Program-made: the position numbers and the translations under genes | In this document: positions 18,441-28,944 of the stretch, piece after piece | Layout of the letters: each line of letters starts with the position of its first letter | How positions within the stretch are numbered: the stretch's first letter is position 1 | The notes under the pieces: model-generated | Database searches by the model: none | The model's input: the letters and a program-made list of their open reading frames with translations, nothing else | Told to the model about the DNA's origin: nothing | Assembly: GCA_001936135.1 (NCBI GenBank) | Contig: CP012812.1 | Coordinates: 434,001-498,000 of the forward strand | DNA from: Saccharomycopsis fibuligera x Saccharomycopsis cf. fibuligera | Taxonomy: Eukaryota; Ascomycota; Saccharomycetes; Ascoideales; Saccharomycopsidaceae | DNA: 64,000 nucleotides | Direction of reading: 5' to 3'

Positions 18441-19517
18441 ATGCCCGACGCCATTCAATTTGCCAAAGACGAGGCAGACTACAACAGCTACTTCAACTCC
18501 AACAAGCTTCTTGTCCTGTACTTCACTGCTTCATGGTGTGGACCCTGTCAAGCCATCAGACCTCAGATTGAAAACTTGTACCAGATATTCACCAATGTTG
18601 AAGTCGTCAAGGTTGATTTCAGCGAGAATCCCCAACTTGCTGTTGCGAATAGTATTTCGTCGGTGCCTACGTTCATCTTTTACCGTGATCAGAAACAACA
18701 AAGTTATGTGAAAGGTGCCAATTTGCGGAAAATTGTGGCTAGTTTTGAACAATTGAGTAAGCTGGATCCTGGAGCGGTGCGTAATGGTAATGGAAGCGGC
18801 AAAGAATCATCAGGAGCATCGTCTAATTCCAAGAACAGCAAAATCGGCAAGGAGGTGGCCAAATATATTCCTGCTTCTGGGTATGAAATTTTGAATGGGG
18901 TGATTGACTACAGTCGCTATGAAGCACTCAATGTGTTGCCGTTCAACAAAAAGGCCAAAGATTCCAAAAAAGTGTTCCAGTTGGATAGTAGTAGTACTAG
19001 TACTACTAGTAGTGGCGGCAACAGCGTTGGTGGCGGGTCAGAACAAGAAGAAGAAAAAGAAGAAGAATCTACAGTGTTAACAGATGCTGATTCTCAAGGA
19101 ATTTTCTATTTCCCATTCTTAAATGACACTAAGATTTATTCAATTTTGCTCAAGTTGAAGCCAAACAAAGAATCAATCAAATTTTCTGCAAATTCTGAAG
19201 TTGATGAAGACGACGCGGACGAATTGCAACCACCTAGCATTGTCAAAGTTTGGAAAAACAAGATCAGCGTGTTGTCGTTTGATGATACTGATTCGCCAAA
19301 CGATCACTTGGAGAAAGTTGATGTTTCCAAAGCTGATGAAAATAACTGGTATGAGATCAAGTTGCGGTTTGTTAAGTTTCAGGGAGCCAAGTCTTTGAAC
19401 ATCTTTATTGAGGGCGCTGATGATGATTATCATACTATTGTCGAGAAGATTGTGCTTGTTGGTATCAATGGGGAGAGCTTGGCTCAGCAGACTATTTCTG
19501 CTGGCAATGAAGATTAG
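18441..19517 (+). CDS. thioredoxin-PITH domain protein (TXNL1/Txl1-like)
   Basis: 358 aa with the two-domain layout of human TXNL1 and fission-yeast Txl1, cytosolic/nuclear thioredoxins that associate with the 26S proteasome. The thioredoxin domain covers residues 1-105 and has the intact redox site WCGPC (Cys33, Cys36) and the cis-Pro loop SSVPTFIF. A Ser/Asn/Gly-rich linker follows. The PITH domain occupies roughly residues 145-350: YEILNGVIDYSRYEALN, then DTKIYSILLKLKP and KIVLVGINGESLAQQ. Ser and Glu runs interrupt the PITH domain near residues 180-215. A CTG codon at 18516-18518 (residue 26) lies in the first core strand, just before YFTASWCGPC. To my knowledge Saccharomyces cerevisiae lacks this fused form. 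Confidence 0.92.
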   Translation: MPDAIQFAKDEADYNSYFNSNKLLVLYFTASWCGPCQAIRPQIENLYQIFTNVEVVKVDFSENPQLAVANSISSVPTFIFYRDQKQQSYVKGANLRKIVASFEQLSKLDPGAVRNGNGSGKESSGASSNSKNSKIGKEVAKYIPASGYEILNGVIDYSRYEALNVLPFNKKAKDSKKVFQLDSSSTSTTSSGGNSVGGGSEQEEEKEEESTVLTDADSQGIFYFPFLNDTKIYSILLKLKPNKESIKFSANSEVDEDDADELQPPSIVKVWKNKISVLSFDDTDSPNDHLEKVDVSKADENNWYEIKLRFVKFQGAKSLNIFIEGADDDYHTIVEKIVLVGINGESLAQQTISAGNED

Positions 19518-21120
19518 GTTCAGGTTTAAAATTGTTGATAGATATATATAATATTAACTATGGCTCCGCAAAAAAAAAAAAAAAAAAAAAAAAAAACACC
19601 AAGCATTATTTTTTTTTTTTTTTTCTTCTCAGCAAATAATCAATAAAATTACTATTTCCTAGTTTTTGTCCAAGTAAACTTTCGTGACATTTCTCGCCAA
19701 TAAAGAGTGGGAATGTAGATTAGAATCATTTCGTTTTACAAACCGGTTGAAAACAGGGCCCAAAAAAAGAAAAAAAAAAAAACTGACAGAAACTGAAAAA
19801 CCTTCCATGAAACGGCATGGGCATGAGTAAGTTGATGAGACAAAGTTCACCGTCTGGGTTATTGAAAACTTACCAATACAAGGCGTGTATTTTCTCGACG
19901 ATGTGCTTTAACTGTACAATAAAGAAAAAAAATAATCCTAATCTTTCAACATTTATGTTCTTAACATTGAACATTTTACCGTAAGGCTGGTCATAGAAAC
20001 GCCTTCGCTGCAGGAGGATATAATGATTTAGCATCTATACGTAGTACGTCTTCAGACACAATAGCTGTGGACCGCAGCCATGCTTGGCTGTGTAAGCAAT
20101 TAACCATTTGTTTTCTTTTTTTTTTTTTTTTTCTTGTTTCCTGTTTTGCGCAAACTTCAAGTAACATTCAAGCGACTATTTTATAGCCACCCAGACTAAA
20201 ACAGCACTCAAAATTTGAGTGGCCGTCAAAATCAACACCATCAAGCAACGCTAAACGAGCACAAGTGGAAACCATTTTCTTTTTTTTTGTGCCTTCCCCT
20301 CTGTGGCCAGTGTACAGTTGTTTCTTCTAGTCTATAAGGTACGACGACGTTCGCCATAGGCTTCTGGATGTACGTGGTAAAAAATACATAACGAATGGTA
20401 CTAAAACTAGCAGGTGGTATTGTGCGAATCTGCAAACCTATAAAATTATGGGAAGACCCCTTTACAGTGCTACTTTAGCAAATCAACAGCAAGACCGCTG
20501 AAGGGGTTCTGAATTTTGGTCGATTGAGCTAGGAGCTAGCATCTCAATTCGTGCCACGCATGCCATGTTGGCTATCGTATACAGTATGTATCACAGCACA
20601 GCACAGCACAGCGCGGTACAGCATATTACAGTACACATATAGTAGTCGCCTGTCTTTTCCAACCGCAGCCTAACAATAAGGAACAGTAGAAGTAGTAGTA
20701 TACAGTGACAACAATACTAAGAATATAATACGAGGAGTAGTAAGCAATGATAATAATGATAACAAAATATAGAATTTAATAGTTGATGAAAAAAAAAGAC
20801 ATTTAAAAAAATATAAAACATTTAAACATTCCATTAGCTTTAACTAGTTAATTAATTAGTAAATTAGTTAGTCAGTTAAGTTTCATTAAGAGTTGTGATA
20901 ACAATTAACAAACATTTCAAAAAATAACACTTTGATTTCAGCAGTTCAAAAAAAGGAGATTCAAATTTCTTCAACATAAAACAGCAGCATTATACTATAC
21001 TACAGAAAAAAAAAGAAAACAAGCAGCAGCGGCGGCAGCAGCGGCAGCAGCAAGAGCTTACAACCTTTTCTTGATGCTTTCAAATTTAATGCGCAACTTT
21101 TGTATAAAAAATTAATTCGC
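19518..21120. other. convergent spacer between thioredoxin-PITH gene and TIF1
   Basis: 1.6 kb between two genes whose 3' ends face each other. It holds many A/T runs (about 19570-19596, 19609-19624, 20118-20132), a CACAG-type repeat (about 20594-20622) and a GC-rich CAG/CGG trinucleotide tract (21021-21053) in the presumed TIF1 3' UTR. No gene recognised. Confidence 0.55.
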
Positions 21121-22710
21121 TTAAGCAAACAAGTTTTCAAAGTCACTTGGCATTTCAACAACTTGAGTAGAGTAAAACTTTTCAATTTCTCTCATAGCAC
21201 CAACATCTTGGTCGGTGACAAAGTTGATGGCAACACCCTTTCTACCGAAACGACCACCTCTACCAATTCTGTGGATGTAGTTTTCCTTGTTGGTTGGCAA
21301 GTCGTAGTTGATAACCAAAGAAACTTGTTGGACATCGATACCTCTGGCCAACAAATCAGTAGAGATCAAAATTCTTGAGGAACCGGTTCTGAATTCCTTC
21401 ATGATGGTGTCTCTTTCAGTTTGAGACAAGTCAGCGTGGATAGCAGAAACGGTGAATTTCTTTTCTCTCAAAGATTCAGTCAAGAATTCGACCTTCCGTC
21501 TGGTGTTACAGAAGATAACAGCTTGAGTAACAGAGATGGAGTCGTACAAGTCACACAAACAGTCGAATTTGAATTGTTCTTCTTCAACGTTAATGTAGTA
21601 TTGTTTGATACCTTCCAAAGTCAATTCGTCTTTCTTGACCAAGATTCTGACTGGGTTTCTCATGAATTTGGTGGTAACTTCCAAGACATCAGATGGCATG
21701 GTAGCAGACAACAAGACAACTTGGGTGGTTTCTGGCAACAAGGTGAAAATGTTGTAAATTTGTTCTTTGAAACCAGAACTCAACATTTCATCGGCTTCAT
21801 CCAAAATGAACATCTTGACCTTGTCGGTTTTGAAGTAACGACGTTCAATCATGTCCAAAACTCTACCTGGAGTACCGACAACAACTTGGGTACCGCTCTT
21901 GAAAGCTTCGATATCGGTGCTAACATTGGTACCACCAATAGAAGCGTGAACAGAGACATTCAAGTGCAAACCAATAGCCAAAACGACCTTTTGGATTTGC
22001 AAAGCCAATTCTCTGGTTGGAGCCAAGATCAAAGCTTGAGTGGCTTTTTCTTCAACATCGATTCTTTGCAAAGCAGAGATGGTGAAAGTGGCGGTTTTAC
22101 CAGTACCGGATTGGGCTTGAGCAAGAACATCACGGCCTTCAATGATTGGCAAGATGGCTCTTTGTTGAATAGAAGATGGGGTTTCGTAACCGTAAGCAAA
22201 GATACCTTGGTGGGGGTTAGTAATTGTTGGTCAAAAACAAAACAAAAGAAAAAAAAAAAGCAGTCAAAAACAAAAATAAAAAATAAAAAAAAAAAGAAAA
22301 AAAAGATAACGTTGCGGTGCATGCAAATCAAGAAAAAAGGGGAAGTATGGTAAGCTTGCAAGCTTGCAAGCTTGCGAGCTGGCAAATGAGAACATTCAAC
22401 ATAAATTACAAGGCCATTGCATCAAATTAGTGGTGAAAAAGTACTTTTGCTTTCTTTTTGCCACTGAAATTTCGCAAAATTGAAAAAATTTGCCGCCACA
22501 ACATATAGGAAAATTGGGAATCAAAAAAAAAAAAAAAAAAAAAGAAAAATCTGAAAAGCTCAAGAGCAAAATAGACGGAGTGAAATAGCAGACAGAGTAC
22601 GTACCTCTCAAGATCTCAGGCTTCAAGTTCAAGTCGTCGAAAGAGTAGACGACATTGTCGTAGTTGGTTTGGATGGTGCTAGCATCGACTTCTTGGATTC
22701 CGTCAGACAT
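21121..22710 (-). CDS. TIF1: translation initiation factor eIF4A, DEAD-box RNA helicase, two exons (22605-22710, 21121-22205)
   Basis: eIF4A is the ATP-dependent RNA helicase of the eIF4F cap-binding complex. The spliced product is 396 aa, the normal length. All helicase motifs are present: the Q motif in exon 2 ([16 protein letters not shown]), [26 protein letters not shown], then ARGIDVQQV and [10 protein letters not shown]. Exon 1 encodes [14 protein letters not shown] to LKPEILR. The codon for Gly38 or so is split by the intron. Leu is almost always TTG, consistent with very high expression. It is divergently transcribed from SDA1 with 705 bp between the start codons, and both genes serve ribosome/translation capacity. 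Confidence 0.98.
22206..22604 (-). other. TIF1 intron (399 nt)
   Basis: On the minus strand the donor is GTACGT, the branch site is TACTAAC (plus 22216-22222) and the acceptor is CCAAG. The branch is only about 10 nt from the acceptor. The intron carries long A/T runs and three AAGCTTGC units forming a palindromic tract at 22352-22375. Confidence 0.95.
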
Positions 22711-23415
22711 GGTGGGATGGAATGTGATGGTGGTGGAGAGGAAGCAAGAGGGAGAAAAGACAAGACGGGAGTAAAACAAGTACAAGTAAAAATTTTATTT
22801 TATTTTTTGCAGTGAGCAAAAGGCAGCACTGGCAGACGGGCTACTGGCTTCTGGCTTCTGGCTGCTGCTGGCGGTTGTGTGTGTGTGTGTGTGCCAGACG
22901 GAGGAAAAAATTTTCCTTTGGTTACGGGCGATGGCGTTACCCGGACACCACGCCATAGTGTTACAGCGCTAAGCACCAGTACTATCTATATATATATACT
23001 GTACTATGCGATTATACTATGTTGTGCTGAGAGACAGAGATCGTGGGCATTATTCATAGAGTAATATACATAGTAGCGGCACACTGCAGAAAGACCACTG
23101 GGTGGGCAGTACCGTATATATACACATATATATATATATATACATATATTTGGAAATACAGTGAGCGTGCTTGAAATGATCCCGTAATCTTCGCGCAGTG
23201 TCCCGTAGCGCCCTTAGTACAGCATCTTTCCGGGTAAACGATGCTGCATGCAGAAAATTTTTTTTTTTATTTTTATTTTTTTTTTATTTTCATTTCAACA
23301 TTATCTGAGAAAGCAGAAAGCAGAACTATAGTAAAAACCAACAAGTACTACTGCTTTACTGTCCAAGACCATCTGCTGCTGTTCATCAACCCGCACACAC
23401 CACACACCACCCAAA
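22711..23415. promoter_or_regulatory. shared divergent promoter of TIF1 and SDA1
   Basis: 705 bp. Visible elements are a (GT)n tract (22876-22893), an RRPE-like GGAAAAAATTTTCC (22903-22916) of the kind found upstream of ribosome-biogenesis genes, (TA)n stretches (about 22985-22998 and 23113-23150) and a T-rich tract (23256-23286) near SDA1. RRPE function is inferred from the motif only. Confidence 0.6.
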
Positions 23416-25815
23416 ATGGCCCGCAAACAGAGATCGGCCCTTCTACCCAACAACATCATCTTGTTGCAGAACTTGGTCAAGCGTGACCCGCAGTCCTACA
23501 GGGAAGAGTTTCTCCAGCAGTATGCCCACTACCAGTCTCTCAGAGACATCTTGATGGAAAACAGCACTCCCCAGGGCGACGAAAACGGTATCAACACCGA
23601 ATTGCAAGAGCTTATTGGCTTCGTTACTGCGGTGTGCCCATGTTACAAGAAAGAGACCGCCACTTTCCCGCAGGAGTTGAAAACCCTCATCTCGCAACAC
23701 CATCGCGATTTGAACCCAATGCTCCGTGAGAAAATCATCCAGTGTCTTGTGATGTTGAGAAACAGAGACATCATCACTGCTGAAAGTTTGATTCAAACAA
23801 TTTTCCCCCTTTTGACCGAGTACAGCAGCAACAACAACACTTCCGAGACCAACGCCAAAGCGTTGCGTAAGCAAATCTTCAATACGCTTGTCTCGCTATT
23901 GAAAGCAATGAATAGTGGTACGAAAGCTGCTAGATTGAACAAAACGATCCAAAACATGTTCCTTAGTGACTTGAACCGCGAAAATGCCCTCTTCATCACC
24001 AAGATCACCATCAAGTTATGGTACGCCAAAATCTGGACTGATTCTCGCACGGTGGAAATCTTGGTCCAGTCCACCTTGAATGGTGATGTCAAAGTCGCGG
24101 TTGCCGGGGCAAGGTTTTTCCTTGGTGCCGACAAGGACCTCTACGAGCACAATGAAGACGACTCAGACGAGGAGAACATCGACATGTCGCAAATCAAACA
24201 TAACATGAAGATCAACAAAAAGACCAGCAAGAGAGCCAAGAAGATGGAAACCGCAGTGAAGACCATTAGAAGACGTCAAAACAAAGACTTGAACAAAAAC
24301 ACCACCTTGAATTTCTCAGCGGTGCAATTACTCAGAGACCCTCAAGGGTTTGCAGAAGGGTTGTTCAAGCAGCTTAGCGGTTCCGGGAACAGCACTGCTG
24401 CTAACGGCGGTGCAGTTAGTGCCGGCCGTCGTTTCACCATGGAACAAAAGATCATCTTTATGAATCTCATTAGTAGAATCGTTGGGGTCAACAAGCTTCA
24501 ACTTTTGGGCCTTTACTCATACTTTCTCAAATACTTGACTCCAAAACAGTTGGACGTTACCAAGATCTTGGCTGCATGTGCCCAAGCGTCTCACGACTTG
24601 GTTCCCCCAGACGCTATTGCCACCGTGGTGCGCAAAATCGCTGATGAGTTCGTCAGCGACGGGGTGAGCACCGAAGTCTGCTCCGCTGGGTTGAACACCA
24701 TTAGGGAAATCTTGAGCAGAGCTCCATTGGCAATCAGCCCTGAATTATTGCAGGATTTGACCGAGTACGCTAAAAGTAAAGCGAAGGCAGTAAATATTGC
24801 CGCCAAGTCATTGATCTCTTTGTACAGGGAGATTGCGCCAGAGATGTTGCATCGTAAGGATAGGGGCAAAGAAGCCAGCATGAAGTTGCAACAATCAAAC
24901 TATGCTTCAAAGGATAACAATGGCGGCAGCAAGTTGCAATTCGGGGTGGAGCAGACTGTGCAAGGGATCCCTGGCATTGAACTCTTGGAAAGATGGAGAG
25001 AACAGCAGGGTATTGATTTGGACAATCTTGACGAAAACGATGCAAAGGCATGGGAAGTCGAAGAGAAGGACAGCGATGCTAGTGACGCGGATGATATTGA
25101 TGGAGAATGGGTCACTATTGAGTCCGACAAGGAGTACAATATTAGTGACAGCGAGGATGACAATGACGATAAAGACGCTGACAAAGAAATGGCCGATGGC
25201 GACAGTGACAGTGACAGCGACAGCGACAGTGATCTTGATCTTTCCGGCGATGAAGCTGAAGCTGAAGCTGCTGACGGCAACGCTACATCGAAAGACCTCA
25301 AAAAGAAGCCAAAAACCCTTAGCAAAAAAGCCAAGCGCAGAAGAAGAGAAATCCAAGAAAAAGAAGAACAACAGCTCAATGGCAACCCCGAGGAAGCGTT
25401 CAAGAAGCTTGCCACCACCAGAATCCTCACGCCGGCCGACTTTGCCAAACTCGAGCAGCTCAAGATGGAAGCTGGTGTGCAGAAACTCCTTGGAATCCGC
25501 GGCAAGCATGCCGGGGTTGCTAACGAGGAGGAGGTCGACGCCGACAACTTGGTTGGCTTGGTGAAACGTAAGCAAACCAAGGAAGAGAGAATCGAGTCCA
25601 TCAAGGAAGGCAGAGAAGGCAGAGAGAAGTTTGGCTCCAGAAGAGGCAAGATTGCAACGCCGCACAGTACCACGAACAGAGAAAAACAACGGAAAAAGAA
25701 CTTTATCATGACGATTCACAAGAGACAGGTGCAAGGGAAGGCTAAGAGATCTTTGAGGGATAAGCAGAAGGTGTTACAGGCCCACATTGAAAAGCAGAGA
25801 AAGAAGGGGTATTGA
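23416..25815 (+). CDS. SDA1: Sda1, 60S ribosome biogenesis and export factor
   Basis: Sda1 is a nucleolar/nuclear protein of pre-60S particles, needed for 60S maturation and export, and first found through its effect on actin and G1 progression. The 799-aa product matches the family length (767 aa in S. cerevisiae). It opens with [24 protein letters not shown] and has HEAT-like helical repeats over the first 500 residues. The acidic Asp/Ser region includes a (SD)n run (25198-25232, about residues 595-606). The C-terminus is very basic ([23 protein letters not shown], then [22 protein letters not shown]), typical of the family. It has more C/G-ending codons than its neighbours; I saw no in-frame CTG in the first 120 codons despite frequent CTC and TTG. 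Confidence 0.97.
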   Translation: MARKQRSALLPNNIILLQNLVKRDPQSYREEFLQQYAHYQSLRDILMENSTPQGDENGINTELQELIGFVTAVCPCYKKETATFPQELKTLISQHHRDLNPMLREKIIQCLVMLRNRDIITAESLIQTIFPLLTEYSSNNNTSETNAKALRKQIFNTLVSLLKAMNSGTKAARLNKTIQNMFLSDLNRENALFITKITIKLWYAKIWTDSRTVEILVQSTLNGDVKVAVAGARFFLGADKDLYEHNEDDSDEENIDMSQIKHNMKINKKTSKRAKKMETAVKTIRRRQNKDLNKNTTLNFSAVQLLRDPQGFAEGLFKQLSGSGNSTAANGGAVSAGRRFTMEQKIIFMNLISRIVGVNKLQLLGLYSYFLKYLTPKQLDVTKILAACAQASHDLVPPDAIATVVRKIADEFVSDGVSTEVCSAGLNTIREILSRAPLAISPELLQDLTEYAKSKAKAVNIAAKSLISLYREIAPEMLHRKDRGKEASMKLQQSNYASKDNNGGSKLQFGVEQTVQGIPGIELLERWREQQGIDLDNLDENDAKAWEVEEKDSDASDADDIDGEWVTIESDKEYNISDSEDDNDDKDADKEMADGDSDSDSDSDSDLDLSGDEAEAEAADGNATSKDLKKKPKTLSKKAKRRRREIQEKEEQQLNGNPEEAFKKLATTRILTPADFAKLEQLKMEAGVQKLLGIRGKHAGVANEEEVDADNLVGLVKRKQTKEERIESIKEGREGREKFGSRRGKIATPHSTTNREKQRKKNFIMTIHKRQVQGKAKRSLRDKQKVLQAHIEKQRKKGY

Positions 25816-26840
25816 GAAAAACAAACAAACAAAAGAAAACAGTATTGTGCTTTTTATTTTTGTATTTTTCTATTGCAAAGTATTTATTATTCATGGGTAT
25901 GCCCCGTTTGGTTTTTTGTCTTATCAATAATGAACATGCAATTATTCTGATTGTAATGTATCTGCTTTAGTTTATCTTGATGTTATTTCTGTGTTTTCAA
26001 CTTTTTTGCAAATTTTTTATACAAATCTTTTATTGTGTTTTACTTCTATTTTTTTTTTTTTATTTTTTTTTTTTCTCTCTTTCGTTACTTGGCATGGTTA
26101 AATTTTCATTTCCTATACATTGACATTAGTTTCTATCTTATATATTTTTTTTTTCTTGCTTTAATACACATAAATCCATTAGCATTCATAACGAGTTAAT
26201 GCAAGTAGATAAGTTGGCCAATTAAAGCATTCCTGTCCTCTTTATTCGTTTGGCTCGCTCTTCATAATTACACAAGCTTACGATCCCCAGACCTACTATT
26301 TTTTTTAACTGAATAGTGACGTCGCTTTATTTAGCAAGCAGTACTTATATAACCAGCGCATTTTGATCCTCATCTTGGCCGGCCCTCTTCTGTAATGATG
26401 CAGATACTATAATTTTGGAATCCAATACTCTTAGCTAATTTCTGAAAAGACGCAATTCTTGCTGATTCGATCCGGATTTCGCAGCAATATATTAGGAGAG
26501 CCAGAATATCAAAATACTGGAGATACCAGCAAACAAAATGTTGAGAATAAGTACCACTCCGCATGGCTACCGTACCCGTTGGACTGCCAAAAAGCTCATT
26601 CTTTTTAATTTGCTCTGCTGCTAGGTTGGCTGCTTGGAGTTGTATAGCTGGCCAAGTAGGCACTACAACTTCACAATTCACAATTCACAAACCGGAAATT
26701 GTAATTCAGATCCGCCTTTCTTTTTCAAGTTTGCATATCGGGCAGACATGGCAGACACCCTCGCTTTTAATAAGATCTTGTTCTCGTTGATGTTGCATTT
26801 AAAGAACCCCAGCATACGTGTATGAGCATCGTAGGCCAAA
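25816..26840. other. convergent spacer between SDA1 and VPS28
   Basis: 1.0 kb between facing 3' ends. T-rich at 25840-26160 (SDA1 3' UTR). No gene recognised in the remainder. Confidence 0.6.
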
Positions 26841-27097
26841 TCACTCCAAACAAGTATAGAAATTTTTGTATGCAGATTCCAAATCAAATAGAAACTGTCT
26901 CGTGTCTTCATCATTCAATTCCTGGTCCACCTTCATATTATTCAATTTGACTAGCCACGTAACGAGTTTTTTTCTGCCTTCGAAATCAAGCTTATTGGCA
27001 CTACTATTCTGCTTTTTCTTTGTTAGAGCACTTTCATTATCAGCGTCTGACTGCTCACCATCTGACTCATCGTCGGCATCGGAGTCGCTGGAGTCCA

Positions 27098-27137
<40 letters not shown>

Positions 27138-27923
27138 GTCACCAAGTACTGAATTGATAGAGGTGATCAAGTCAGATAACAACGGATACAACTGATCTTT
27201 TGCTTTATAATTCAATTTCAAAGCGTCCATCAACGTAATAAAACCTCCTGTTGCCTCTGCCACTGCACGAGACGATATTCCCTTGGCCTTATTATTATTA
27301 CTACTACTACTCTTATCCTTATTTTCTGCTTCAGTGTTTGCCTTTCCCTTTGCCGCTTGCTGCTGCTGCTGCTGCTGCTGCTGTTTTTGGTCAATACCCA
27401 ATAGGGAACTCTCCATGGTGGCGGGAACCCCAACCTCTATTCTTCTTGTCGCCAATGGACAATTCACTTTATAGTTTGATTTAAAATGCTGTAAACTGGG
27501 ACCGAAATGGGCCTGAACTTCAGGTAGCTTGAGCAACGAGTTGTACTGGCTGAGTAGCCTGAGGACTGTAGGGGTGTAATTGTCAACTACTGCGCTGTTG
27601 CTATTTTCACCACCATTACTTTCTTTATTGTTATCATTATTGTCGTTATTGTTATTTACGGAAGGGTCCCTCGGGCTTGCTTTCACGATCAAGGGTCCGT
27701 CCTTCAAGTATGATTTTTCAAGCTGATCCAAGACCACAATAATGGAGTAAATCTCAGCTAGGGACTCGTAAACCTCGCGCATTGGATGAGTTGTGTCGTC
27801 GTATAGCTGGACCGGTTTGTTCAAGTTTAAGTTGAAGCTGGCATTGTTTTTGGAGGAATGGATGCGGCTAAAGGACGGGGTGTGGACGGTGGCCACCGGA
27901 GCGTATGGTGGCGGGTTCTGCAT
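26841..27923 (-). CDS. VPS28: ESCRT-I subunit Vps28
   Basis: Vps28 is part of the ESCRT-I complex, which sorts ubiquitinated cargo into multivesicular endosomes; its C-terminal domain binds ESCRT-II (Vps36). The N-terminal core is seen as MREVYESLAEIYSIIVVLDQLEKSYLKDG (about residues 55-85). The C-terminal four-helix domain appears as KLVTWLVKLNNMKVDQELNDED and FDLESAYKNFYTCL at the end. At 360 aa it is much longer than the 242-aa S. cerevisiae protein because of inserts: an Asn-rich loop, a Gln run (27359-27383), and an Asp run of about 14 residues (27098-27140) followed by a Ser/Asp stretch. The start at 27923 (MQNPPPYAP) is the first ATG. An upstream extension would require a non-ATG codon. 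Confidence 0.92.
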
Positions 27924-28210
27924 TGTGTTTCGTGTTGGTATATATATCTCGCCGTATGCTGGTAGTATTCTGGTGATATCCAATAACGCTGGTGTCAGAA
28001 GTGGTTTATGGGTAAAAATAGACTAGTAGCTCGAAAGTGTGTATATATACGATATATTGAAGTGCACAGTGGATGGCCATGGCGATGGGTTCACGTGAGA
28101 GATTACATAATCGGGGGAGCGGGCTGCTTATCAGCGCCAAACGCTGGACAGGCGAGAGCGGCACAGCAACAGTTGTAAGGAGCAAAGTGCAAGTGCGAGT
28201 GCAAGTGCAC

Positions 28211-28247
<37 letters not shown>

Positions 28248-28944
28248 GCAGTGGAGGAAGTGTGTAGCAAGCGTCATCAGCAGAGGAGTAGAGTGTATAT
28301 AGTATATAGTATATAGTATATGGTATATGGTATATATACACTGTGTAGAGAGAGCAGTCATCAGCCAATGGCCATCTCCCAAACACTAAGCGACTCATCC
28401 TTGTGATTTCGAGATCTCATCAGCTACTGACCACCACCGGACTGAGTTTAGTGAGTTATCAACCACTTTCTTCTTGGCCATCGCTTGCTCTTTACTCACT
28501 TTCCGTTATAGACAACTAATTGTCTCTGTCATTGCAATTATCTTATCTTGCCATTCTTGGTCTCTTGATCTACTCACAACAACACCCGGCAGCTATTCTA
28601 CTTTTACACACTCTCACTCTCTTCTCTTTCCTTTGATTCCCCTTTCTCTTTTGTTGCTTTCCTTCCATTCCACAGCGCTTATCACCATTCTTCCTCCTTT
28701 CTTCCCAATACCAATACCAATACCACTCCACTACTCTCTGATAAATGGTGCCTCCATAAAGCCTGCTTCTTGGTCCCTCCCTCCCCCTATTTGACCGTCC
28801 TGAGCGCTCACCAAGATCTTCCCGCTCGGCACTTTTACTACCGCTTCTGATAAGCCATATCATTCCATCGCATCCCCGTCGCATCCTCCCGGATCAATCA
28901 TCCTCCCGGATCACTCATCCCTTTCACCACCCAATCCACCACCA
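27924..28944. promoter_or_regulatory. shared divergent promoter of VPS28 and SKY1
   Basis: 1.0 kb. It contains GTGCAA/GTGCGA hexamers (28183-28208), a pure (GA)n tract (28212-28245), seven-base ATAGTAT-type repeats (28297-28337), and a long pyrimidine-rich leader (28560-28700) ahead of SKY1. No gene seen. Confidence 0.6.
28212..28245. repeat. (AG)n microsatellite
   Basis: About 17 uninterrupted AG dinucleotides in the VPS28/SKY1 promoter. GA tracts can recruit GAGA-type factors or exclude nucleosomes in some eukaryotes; no function is shown here. Confidence 0.95.

Noticed and set aside
21421-22353. 310-aa plus-strand ORF opposite TIF1
   Set aside because: Antisense shadow of the biased TIF1 codons, running into the poly-A of the intron; no family features.
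24900-25734. Two minus-strand ORFs of about 270 aa opposite SDA1
   Set aside because: Shadows of the Asp/Ser/Lys-rich SDA1 C-terminus; Ser/Leu-rich low complexity only.
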